NCBI GenBank assembly: GCA_002388885.1
Contig: DGNI01000006.1
Coordinates: 1 to 6,201 of the forward strand
DNA: 6,201 nucleotides
Direction of reading: 5' to 3'
Origin: Parvularculaceae bacterium UBA4496
GTDB lineage: Bacteria; Pseudomonadota; Alphaproteobacteria; Caulobacterales; Parvularculaceae
Below, piece by piece: positions 1 to 5,699 of the stretch (position 1 is the first letter of the stretch; each line of letters opens with the position of its first letter). The notes beneath the pieces are model-generated. The model saw only the letters and a program-made list of their open reading frames with translations, had not been told where the DNA came from and searched no databases. The translations under genes and the position numbers were made by a program.

Positions 1-57
1 ACCGCCCCTGAAGCCCATATTTTAAGGCTCCCGGCGGCCATCCCGGCCGCGTCGGTG

Positions 58-116
58 AGCGGCGGATGTAGCCACCTGAAACCGCCCTGTCAACGCATTT
101 TTTAAACTTTTTTCGC
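58..116 (-). promoter_or_regulatory. Strong sigma70-type promoter firing off the left edge, stable-RNA style
   Basis: Read on the minus strand, a perfect -35 TTGACA (93-88) is followed by a 17-base spacer and a -10 TACATC (70-65). Upstream of the -35 (94-116) are A tracts resembling an UP element. The bases after the -10 are GC-rich, as in the discriminators of rRNA and tRNA promoters. Transcription would start near 58 and leave the window. The last bases on this strand read GGGGCGGT, which could begin a tRNA acceptor stem, but too little is present to identify one. The promoter is well supported by its elements; the nature of the transcript is inference. Confidence 0.6.
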
Positions 117-371
117 GGAAATCCTGGGGTTGATTTTCCCCAATTTCTCCACCTCGGATTGACGGTTAAATTCAGGGAAAATCCTGAACGACCGCAATGT
201 CCGGGGAACCTTTATTTATCGAGGTGTTCGCGAATTTTCAAGCATGGATTCGCGCCGAAGGCGAAACGAATTTATCAAAGTCTGGAAAGCCGGGCAGACA
301 GATGGCAAATCTGCTGGTTCACTAGGAAAATTCAGGGATTCGTCAATAAATCCGGCGATAATTGAGCCTCT
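117..371. other. Non-coding leader upstream of the patatin gene, with short repeats
   Basis: I see no credible gene here; the only plus-strand open frame (TTG at 159) lacks a ribosome site and recognisable protein content. The stretch contains a 6-bp inverted repeat, TTCAGG/CCTGAA (171-176 and 183-188, 6-base loop). An 11-base direct repeat AAATTCAGGGA occurs at 168-178 and 328-338, and related GGAAATCCTG is at 117-126. There is also a CAGAT/ATCTG inverted repeat (299-303 and 309-313). A convincing -35/-10 pair for the patatin gene was not found. The repeats could be regulator sites, but nothing proves it. Confidence 0.4.
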
Positions 372-1370
372 ATGACCCAAAAAGCAGGCCAGACCGAAGT
401 CCGTGATGCCGACGAAGAGCTGTCGGCAACACCCGATTCTGCCCCTGAGCCCCGCAAATCCGGCATTATGGTGGGCCTCGCCCTTGGCGGCGGCGTCGCT
501 CGTGGCTGGGCCCATATTGGCGCCGTGCGCCGTCTGGATGAGCTGGGCTTTAGACCCGATATCGTCGCAGGAACTTCCGTCGGGGCGCTTGTAGGCGGTT
601 TCTGGCGGGCCGGGCATCTCGACGCTCTTGAGGCCTGGGCGCGAAGCCTCACCAAAACCCGGATGCTTTCCTATTTCGATATTGTCCTGAACGGCTCAGG
701 AATTATGGGCGGCAAACGACTTGAAAAGGCCATTCAGCGCTACCTTCCGCCTACGGACATTCAGGATCTGCCCGGAAAGTTTGTCGCTGTGACGGCGGAG
801 CTAGCGACCGGGCATGAAGTGTGGCTGACCGAAGGCGATCTTAGCGAAGCCATGCAGGCCGCCTACGCGCTGCCCGGCGTTTTCCCGCCGAAAGCCGTCG
901 GCGGGCGCTGGCTGATTGACGGCGCGCTGGTCAATCCCCTGCCTGTATCCGCCTGCCGCGCGCTCGGCGCGCGTATCGTTGTGGCGGTCGGTCTGCATGC
1001 TGACGCTTTTAATCTCGGCGTTGCGCAGCGCAAAGAAAAGTTTCGCGACCTCGCGCAAGACGGCGGTTCGGAACTTGAAGAGGCGTCAAAAGGCAATCTC
1101 ACTGAAAAGCTGATGCTGCGCCGGTTGTTCAACGCCAATCAGAACGCTCCCGGCGTCGGCTCCGTCATGCTGGCGTCATTCAACATTTTGATGGATCGAA
1201 TTACCCGGTCTCGTCTCGCAGGGGATCCTCCAGACGTTCTAGTGGCGCCCCAGGTGGGGCACATACCTTTGCTGGATTTTGATCAGGCAGACGAATTAAT
1301 TGAACTTGGGCGCAAGGCCATTGACGAAGCCGCACCGCAAATTGAAACTGCCGTAAAATATTTGACGTAA
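372..1370 (+). CDS. Patatin-like phospholipase (RssA/NTE-type)
   Basis: This is a 332-residue protein predicted to hydrolyse acyl-ester bonds of phospholipids or lysophospholipids at the cytoplasmic face of the membrane. The patatin core starts near residue 34. It holds the oxyanion-hole loop GGGVARG (39-45), the nucleophile elbow GTSVG with Ser69, and the dyad aspartate Asp183 in DGA (183-185), so the active site looks intact. No signal peptide or membrane helix is evident. A polar extension of about 30 residues precedes the core, and a C-terminal tail (about 255-330) resembles that of bacterial RssA-like proteins. The ATG at 372 has only a weak ribosome site; Met33 (ATG at 468) would trim the extension but has no better site. 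The gene ends 6 bases from the stop of the convergent secreted-protein gene. The family call is firm; the substrate is unknown. Confidence 0.9.
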   Translation: MTQKAGQTEVRDADEELSATPDSAPEPRKSGIMVGLALGGGVARGWAHIGAVRRLDELGFRPDIVAGTSVGALVGGFWRAGHLDALEAWARSLTKTRMLSYFDIVLNGSGIMGGKRLEKAIQRYLPPTDIQDLPGKFVAVTAELATGHEVWLTEGDLSEAMQAAYALPGVFPPKAVGGRWLIDGALVNPLPVSACRALGARIVVAVGLHADAFNLGVAQRKEKFRDLAQDGGSELEEASKGNLTEKLMLRRLFNANQNAPGVGSVMLASFNILMDRITRSRLAGDPPDVLVAPQVGHIPLLDFDQADELIELGRKAIDEAAPQIETAVKYLT

Positions 1371-1376
1371 ATACCC

Positions 1377-1946
1377 TTACTCGGCTTCCAGAATATACGC
1401 TGGCCGACCCGCAGGCGGATATGTCAAGCCGCCATCGGCCTCTGCAGTATGCAGATTGAAACGGATTTTCCACACCCCGCGGCCGAACCGATCTTTTGAA
1501 ATTTGATACTCACGGGCTGCGATGTTCATCCATTTGGTTTGGTTTTTTCCATTGACTTCCACCATGCCATTTGGACCTGGCGTGTTCGCCCACCACCCTT
1601 CCACATTCCACCATTTATCGCTGGATGACGTCGTGGGTTGCGCGTCCGGAACATTTAATGGCCATTCGCCCAATTGTGCCGAAGCATGCAAGTTAAGGCC
1701 GTCCGAAAAGACCGGGGTGACAAATTCAAGATCATCCCAACTCACACTCACGGCAGCGGGCATCGTATGGCAGATCCATACGTAACTATCGTCCTGGAAA
1801 ATATGGAGATCCGCGTTCTCGGAAAGTGCCACCTTTTCGGAGCGAAGACCGCCATATTCTCCGCACCGCCCATCCATCAACGGATAGGCGCTTGCTGCGA
1901 TCATTATGAAAGCACTCAACACTTTGATCACTTCCTTTCTGAGCAA
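1377..1946 (-). CDS. Secreted Trp-rich protein of unknown function
   Basis: This 189-residue protein is not recognised. The N-terminus (charged MLRKEVIK, then a hydrophobic run to about residue 20 ending ASA) looks like a Sec signal peptide, so it is probably periplasmic. The mature part is rich in aromatic residues, with nine Trp including WW pairs at 112-113 and 118-119. It has two cysteines (28 and 59) that could form a disulfide, and a beta-type, Gly/Pro/Asn-rich middle. The start is uncertain. The TTG at 1946 lies 4 bases after the CBS gene stop and gives the best signal peptide but has no ribosome site. An AAGGA site (1937-1933) better suits the GTG at 1922. It is the last gene of the minus-strand cluster. 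GC by hand count is about 53%, below the patatin and rhomboid genes. Confidence 0.7.
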   Translation of the reverse strand: MLRKEVIKVLSAFIMIAASAYPLMDGRCGEYGGLRSEKVALSENADLHIFQDDSYVWICHTMPAAVSVSWDDLEFVTPVFSDGLNLHASAQLGEWPLNVPDAQPTTSSSDKWWNVEGWWANTPGPNGMVEVNGKNQTKWMNIAAREYQISKDRFGRGVWKIRFNLHTAEADGGLTYPPAGRPAYILEAE

Positions 1947-1950
1947 GGCG

Positions 1951-2379
1951 TTAATTTGCGATATACTCTTTCAAAGCCGCCGCTTCCTGTTCCGCCTGCT
2001 CGATCTTGCGTTTGACCACATCGCCAATGGAAACCACGCCGACAATCTGATTATCCTTCGTAACCGGCAAGTGCCGGATGCGCTTTTCCGTCATTTTCGC
2101 CATCAATTCGTCTACGGACGCATCCACCGAACAGGTAAATACATTGCTGGTCATGCACTCGCTGACTTTCATGCTCAGCGCATCGCCGCCACGGGCCCCT
2201 AGCCGGCGGACAATATCCCGCTCAGAAAGTATGCCGACTACATCGCCCTTGCCATCACGCACGATAACCGCACCGATATTCTTGTCGTTGAGAAGAGCAA
2301 CTGCATCGGTGATCTTATCGTCCGGCCCGACAGCGAATATATCCGCGCCCTTGGCTTGAAGGATCTGTTCGACTTTCAT
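1951..2379 (-). CDS. Two-CBS-domain protein
   Basis: This 142-residue cytoplasmic protein consists almost entirely of a CBS pair (Bateman module), roughly residues 8-62 and 72-128. Each repeat ends with the S-x-x-D motif of the ligand pocket: SERD near 53-56 and SIGD near 117-120. CBS pairs bind adenine nucleotides such as AMP, ATP or SAM and act as energy or redox sensors; the ligand here is not determinable. The tail (AEQEAAALKEYIAN) is of a type common in stand-alone alphaproteobacterial CBS proteins. The ATG at 2379 has an excellent ribosome site, GGAGG, 6 bases upstream. It lies 78 bases after the methyltransferase stop and 4 bases before the next gene, so it probably belongs to the same transcript, perhaps with an additional internal promoter. 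Confidence 0.92.
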   Translation of the reverse strand: MKVEQILQAKGADIFAVGPDDKITDAVALLNDKNIGAVIVRDGKGDVVGILSERDIVRRLGARGGDALSMKVSECMTSNVFTCSVDASVDELMAKMTEKRIRHLPVTKDNQIVGVVSIGDVVKRKIEQAEQEAAALKEYIAN

Positions 2380-2384
2380 GGAGA

Positions 2385-2435
2385 GCCTCCTTCCTGTCTG
2401 AACGCCATAATGCGGCCATCGCCCTTATTCGGCAA
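2385..2435 (-). promoter_or_regulatory. Possible internal promoter and ribosome site of the CBS gene
   Basis: On the minus strand, TTGCCG (2435-2430) and CATTAT (2412-2407) are separated by 17 bases; each matches four of six consensus positions. They are followed by a strong GGAGG ribosome site near 2390-2386. This would start a leader of about 20 bases and allow the CBS and secreted-protein genes to be expressed independently of the rhomboid gene. The match is modest and could be chance. Confidence 0.3.
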
Positions 2436-2457
2436 TAGGAGGCGGAGCCCCAAGCCC

Positions 2458-3108
2458 TTAATTTCTGTAGCAAATATAGGATTTCGGAAAGCCGTATTTG
2501 CGTTCCGTCAGAATTGAACCGTCAGGAAAGTAGTTTTGCATCTGCGCTTTTGAGAGAACCGTCGTTTCGACTACCATCTGCGTCCAGTCAGGAAGCTTCT
2601 TTTCCCAGTTTCTGATAAACCGTTTACGGACAAAGGCAGGCATGAAAAACCAAAACGGCATGCCCGTATGCGCCTCCACCGGAAACCAGATGGACGGCGT
2701 TTGCACCCAATAACAACTGGCGAGACGCCGGACCTCGCAGGCGAACGCGGCCTGCTTTTCATCCCCGCCAACATGCTCAATGACGCTGTTTGAAAATACG
2801 ACATCGAAAGAATTATCTTCGTATTGAGAAACATCGCACGCGTCGCCCACAACGAAGTCAAAATTATGAATAGATTCTGGCGTTGACGGCTTCGCAACAC
2901 CGGGAAGATTGAGAATTGTAATGTGCAGCGGCGTCGAGATAAAATTCCAGATGCCGGGCTGCCCGCCAAGGTCAAGCACGCGCATTCCCGGCTTCAACTG
3001 CATTAAGTCTTGTAGCCGGGTCATGCGCGCCTGGCGCGTTTGCGCAGAAAAGGGGCCTAACAAACGCCTGAATGCTTCAAACCGTGCGTATCTCAAGGCA
3101 TCTCTCAT
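2458..3108 (-). CDS. Class I SAM-dependent methyltransferase (Methyltransf_11-like)
   Basis: This 216-residue protein is predicted to transfer a methyl group from S-adenosylmethionine to an unknown acceptor. The Rossmann core begins with motif I, VLDLGGQPG (44-52). An acidic position in VGDA (87-90) and the FDVVFSNSVIEHV stretch (101-113) follow, all typical of the Methyltransf_11 group. A later segment (TPSIWFPVEAH near 137-147, then aromatic PFWFF) resembles relatives encoded in surface-polysaccharide loci, but here there are no such neighbours. The ATG at 3108 directly abuts the rhomboid TAA and lacks a clear ribosome site, so translation is probably coupled to the rhomboid gene. GC by hand count is about 51%, visibly lower than the rhomboid gene. 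The fold is certain enough; the substrate cannot be told. Confidence 0.85.
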   Translation of the reverse strand: MRDALRYARFEAFRRLLGPFSAQTRQARMTRLQDLMQLKPGMRVLDLGGQPGIWNFISTPLHITILNLPGVAKPSTPESIHNFDFVVGDACDVSQYEDNSFDVVFSNSVIEHVGGDEKQAAFACEVRRLASCYWVQTPSIWFPVEAHTGMPFWFFMPAFVRKRFIRNWEKKLPDWTQMVVETTVLSKAQMQNYFPDGSILTERKYGFPKSYICYRN

Positions 3109-3873
3109 TTATGCGCCCATGCTGCGCGCCATCCGCTCAAAGGCGGGATAGGCGAGCAGGCCAAAGAGGTAGCCGCCCACATGCGCTTCCCAGGCAATGG
3201 ACGCCCCGCCCGCGAGCGCACCGCCAAAGACGCCGAAACCGATATTCATCAGGATTATGAATGCCGACCAGACGACGACGCTTTGCGCCGTGAGCGGACT
3301 TAGCGCCGCATATTCAGGTCCAAATAGCGTGGTCTTGTTAAAGGCGAAACGAACGAGCCCACCGAGGAGTCCTGATACCGCGCCCGACGCTCCGACCATG
3401 GGAATGATTTCATCAGCATGCAAAGCGATAAAAGTTAGAGCGCCGGCTATGCCGCATAATAGATAGAATGACGTAAAGAGCCCCGCCCGGGCGAATGCGG
3501 AAAATGACTGAATCGCGCCGCCGGCTTTCATCCGACGCGCCACGGGTGCGCCAAATGCGAGCAGCCAGAGCATGTTCAGCCCCAGATGCAGAAGACCAGC
3601 ATGGATGAACATGTGCGAGATTAGCGGATAGAGCATGTTCAGCCATCCGCCATGGGCTTCTGGGCCCATCAAAAACCATTTCGGCGTTACTGCTGCGATT
3701 TTGACCAGCGTATCGGCGGTACGAAAAGGCAAAAAAACCAGGGCGAAAAAAACAAGAATATTCAGCGCAGCGATCACCAGAAGGACGCCGGGCACATTAA
3801 ACATGCGTTTTGTGTCGATATCGCCGCCGGGCCGCCGCAACTCGTAAGGGACCTTGCCTGAAAAACCGACCAT
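3109..3873 (-). CDS. Rhomboid family intramembrane serine protease
   Basis: This 254-residue multi-pass inner-membrane protein is predicted to cleave transmembrane segments of other membrane proteins. The catalytic dyad is visible: Ser163 in GASGAVSG (161-168) and His231 in AHVGG (230-234). The upstream conserved H-x(4)-H-x(3)-N pattern is also present (His91, His96, Asn100), matching the oxyanion-stabilising residues of GlpG-type rhomboids. Hydrophobic segments lie near 28-50, 80-108, 130-152, 158-176, 197-218 and 229-245, consistent with the six-helix bacterial core. The first 25 residues are a polar cytoplasmic tail. The ATG at 3873 has a weak AGG-containing ribosome site. It is the first gene of the minus-strand cluster and diverges from the PilZ gene. 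All key residues are present, so activity is likely; the substrate is unknown. Confidence 0.93.
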   Translation of the reverse strand: MVGFSGKVPYELRRPGGDIDTKRMFNVPGVLLVIAALNILVFFALVFLPFRTADTLVKIAAVTPKWFLMGPEAHGGWLNMLYPLISHMFIHAGLLHLGLNMLWLLAFGAPVARRMKAGGAIQSFSAFARAGLFTSFYLLCGIAGALTFIALHADEIIPMVGASGAVSGLLGGLVRFAFNKTTLFGPEYAALSPLTAQSVVVWSAFIILMNIGFGVFGGALAGGASIAWEAHVGGYLFGLLAYPAFERMARSMGA

Positions 3874-4051
3874 ACGCTCACGCCTGTCCCATTTCGGGCC
3901 TTTGAAAGACCGGACTGTCTGCGACGACGCCGATCAAGCCGCCACCGGCCCCGTCTCAATGAAATGTAAACATCACGGCGTACTGGCGCAAACCTTTGTT
4001 CACCAAACGTGATTAGTCTTGGCCCGAGTACTCAACGGCGACAGGACAGCC
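3874..4051. promoter_or_regulatory. Divergent intergenic region between the rhomboid and PilZ genes
   Basis: The 178 bases must hold the promoters of both the rhomboid cluster (minus) and the PilZ pair (plus). For the minus strand, TTGCGC and TACATT spaced by 17 bases (about 3991-3963) are the best pair I find, but the -35 is poor. For the plus strand no convincing sigma70 pair is seen. A clear ribosome site, AGGA (4043-4046), stands 5 bases before the PilZ ATG. No coding sequence is evident here. Confidence 0.4.
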
Positions 4052-4759
4052 ATGGTTAAGAGCCAGCCGGATAAGGGCGCAAAAGGCGGCGCGCCCGAAC
4101 CTGTATCGGAAGATGAGAAAGACCGGCGTCAGCACCTGCGCGTTACGCTGCCGCTGAAAACCCGTTTTTTGACCAGCGACGGCTGCGAATGGTCGGGAAC
4201 GGTGACGAATATCTCCGCTGGCGGCGCCATGGTTAAAGCCAAATACCCGCCTGCATTCGGCCAGACTGTCGTGCTTTACATCGATCAGATCGGGCGGGTC
4301 GAAGGCAAGGTCGTCCGGACTGAAAAGGACAATTTCGCCGTCAGCTATCAGAGAAAAAGACGCGTAAAGCGCGCCAAAATCGCTGACCAGATCACCACCG
4401 CAATGCATCGCCCTCGCCGCGCCGGCGATCGCCGCAGCAGCCCGCGTATCGGCGTGGATGCGCCTGCGACCGTGTATCTGGAAGACGGGAGGGTAATTGA
4501 ATGCGCGATTCTCGATATTTCACTCACCGGCGCCTCTATTGAGATCAGCCCGCGTCCGCCGCTCGGCATGCGTCTCATTCTGGGACGCATGACGGCCAAA
4601 GTCATACGTCGCCATGAAAAGGGAATTGGAGTCGTATTCACCGGCGCCGCAGATCGTATGGAGGAAGTCATCGCCGAAGCAACAGACGACGCGCCAACTA
4701 TTGAGGCGAGTGGTCCGAATTTTGCTCAACCTTTCGGGAAAAAGCGCGCACGCGACTGA
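4052..4759 (+). CDS. Tandem PilZ-domain protein, predicted c-di-GMP effector
   Basis: This 235-residue soluble protein contains two PilZ domains, about 24-108 and 126-208. Both carry the full binding signature. In the first, R26-x3-R30 is followed by N53-x-S55-x-G57-G58; in the second, R128-x3-R132 is followed by D155-x-S157-x2-G160. In PilZ proteins these residues bind the second messenger cyclic di-GMP, so both sites are probably functional. The basic linker (RKRRVKRAK, 101-109) and charged C-terminus are otherwise unassigned. I chose the ATG at 4052 because AGGA lies 5 bases upstream; a longer in-frame TTG start at 4019 has no ribosome site. It diverges from the rhomboid gene and is followed after 28 bases by the GYF_2 protein gene, probably in one operon. 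The output process (motility, polysaccharide, cell cycle) is not shown by the sequence. Confidence 0.88.
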   Translation: MVKSQPDKGAKGGAPEPVSEDEKDRRQHLRVTLPLKTRFLTSDGCEWSGTVTNISAGGAMVKAKYPPAFGQTVVLYIDQIGRVEGKVVRTEKDNFAVSYQRKRRVKRAKIADQITTAMHRPRRAGDRRSSPRIGVDAPATVYLEDGRVIECAILDISLTGASIEISPRPPLGMRLILGRMTAKVIRRHEKGIGVVFTGAADRMEEVIAEATDDAPTIEASGPNFAQPFGKKRARD

Positions 4760-4787
4760 GCGGCGCGAAAGCGGTTAAGGATTTACG

Positions 4788-5429
4788 ATGCTCGCGACCG
4801 AAAACTGGTGCATTAAGGTCAAGGACAAGGTTTACGGACCTTACACGACCCAGCAGATGCGAAAATTCGCGCATGAAGGGCGCCTTGCAACCTGGTCCAT
4901 GATCTCACCCGCCGGCGCTACGGCCTGGCGCGAGGCAAAGAACGAAACAGTATTCGCCAACTTCTTTGGGGCAGAACCAGTTGCTTCGCCGCTTGCCAAC
5001 GGCAGGGCGTTTGGAAAACGTAACGACTGGGAAGATGACGAAAAAAGCGCGGACATTCCCGCAAGGGGCGTAAATGCGAACGGCGCAAACCCGCAAGCGA
5101 TAGCCCATGCTAAAACAAAGCGCGCCGCATCTCAGGAGCCGCACGCAGCAAACTTTATCGTAATATTCGACGTGGTCAGCGGCGCGGCTAGTCGCGTTGA
5201 AGCGGCGGTCATGAGCCTTGGTCACGCGTTCCGCATCGCCGATAATGTGTGGAGCATTTCATGCGAGCTCACCGCCGTCGGCGTCCGCAATGCAATTGCA
5301 CCTTATCTTCGCGGCAGCGAGTCCATTTTCGTTATTGACGCAACACGCGGGCGCACATCCTGGCGGAACTACGCGCCGGAAACGCAGGCCAAAATCACAG
5401 CGGCTTATTTGACTTCCAGAGTCGCCTAG
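4788..5429 (+). CDS. GYF_2-domain protein with C-terminal Cas2/SinR-like domain
   Basis: This 213-residue protein has no signal peptide. The N-terminal 50 residues match the GYF_2 (DUF4339) pattern: W7, YGPYT (16-20), EGRL (30-33) and W47. GYF-type domains usually bind proline-rich peptides. A polar, probably disordered linker spans about 61-120. Residues 122-195 fit a ferredoxin-like fold resembling Cas2/SinR/VapD-like small proteins. There is a first strand FIVIFD with Asp128 at the usual metal-binding position, a helix, then VWSISCEL (154-161), the VRNAIAPYL helix (166-174) and the strand SIFVIDA (179-185). This second assignment rests on pattern resemblance only. The ATG at 4788 has AAGGA 7 bases upstream. 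The gene follows the PilZ gene by 28 bases and is closed by a likely terminator. Its function is unknown. Confidence 0.85.
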   Translation: MLATENWCIKVKDKVYGPYTTQQMRKFAHEGRLATWSMISPAGATAWREAKNETVFANFFGAEPVASPLANGRAFGKRNDWEDDEKSADIPARGVNANGANPQAIAHAKTKRAASQEPHAANFIVIFDVVSGAASRVEAAVMSLGHAFRIADNVWSISCELTAVGVRNAIAPYLRGSESIFVIDATRGRTSWRNYAPETQAKITAAYLTSRVA

Positions 5430-5465
5430 TTCGCAGCGCCTGTCATTAAGACTTGCGAATTTTTT
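5428..5465 (+). terminator. Probable Rho-independent terminator of the PilZ/GYF_2 operon
   Basis: Starting at the stop codon, an 8-pair stem AGTTCGCA (5428-5435) with TGCGAATT (5454-5461, one G-T pair) encloses an 18-base loop that can form a small inner GTC/GAC stem. It runs directly into six T residues (5460-5465). The layout fits an intrinsic terminator, though the long loop and modest GC in the stem make it moderate rather than strong. Confidence 0.5.
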
Positions 5466-5699
5466 CTGACATGTCTGATACGGCTCGGCGCAGCCTGGCA
5501 AACGCTGTATAGTCAAATCGGTGACTGATTCGCGGGAGCGCCTTTCAAGGAGTATCGGGCGTCAGAATGCACTGTAGCGACATAGGTACCTGTCCGTTTT
5601 GCGCAACTGATGCGCACTGCCTGTTGCCCAGCCAGTCTTTGATTTTCCGCCCCCGTATTCAGCGCCACCCCCTCATTTCATTTGTTACTGGAGGCGTAA
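5466..5699. other. Non-coding region upstream of the phoH gene
   Basis: About 235 bases hold no convincing gene. Visible signals are a palindrome GACATGTC (5468-5475) and a -10-like TATAGT (5508-5513) without a good -35. An isolated AAGGAG (5547-5552) sits 14 bases before an ATG at 5567. Two copies of the palindrome TGCGCA (5600-5605 and 5611-5616) lie 11 bases apart, about one helical turn. The end contains the GGAGG ribosome site (about 5690-5694) of phoH. The phoH promoter is probably here but cannot be placed. Confidence 0.4.
5600..5616. repeat. Paired TGCGCA palindromes, candidate operator
   Basis: Two identical 6-base palindromes lie with an 11-base centre-to-centre distance, placing them on the same DNA face, about 85-100 bases upstream of the phoH start. 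This geometry is seen for dimer-binding regulators, but no known regulator motif is recognised. Confidence 0.25.

Noticed and set aside
205..228. GGAAC followed by TGTT, resembling an EcfG general-stress promoter of alphaproteobacteria.
   Set aside because: The spacing is 15 bases instead of the usual 16-17, and the -10 has TGTT rather than CGTT.
299..316. TGGCA...TGC stretch considered as a sigma54 promoter.
   Set aside because: The GG to GC distance is 7 rather than 10 bases.
159..365. Plus-strand 68-codon open frame from a TTG.
   Set aside because: It has no ribosome site or recognisable protein character, and it lies in a repeat-bearing leader.
2440..2460. GC-rich stretch after the methyltransferase stop considered as a terminator.
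   Set aside because: Only a 4-bp stem with a mismatch can form and no T run follows, so transcription probably continues into the CBS gene.
4788..5429. Possible CRISPR-Cas locus because of the Cas2-like domain.
   Set aside because: No direct-repeat array and no cas1 or other cas gene is present, and the domain is fused to GYF_2, so it is not an adaptation Cas2.
5471..5512. A 13-codon open frame (MSDTARRSLANAV) just after the terminator.
   Set aside because: It has no ribosome site and is too far from phoH to look like a coupled leader peptide.
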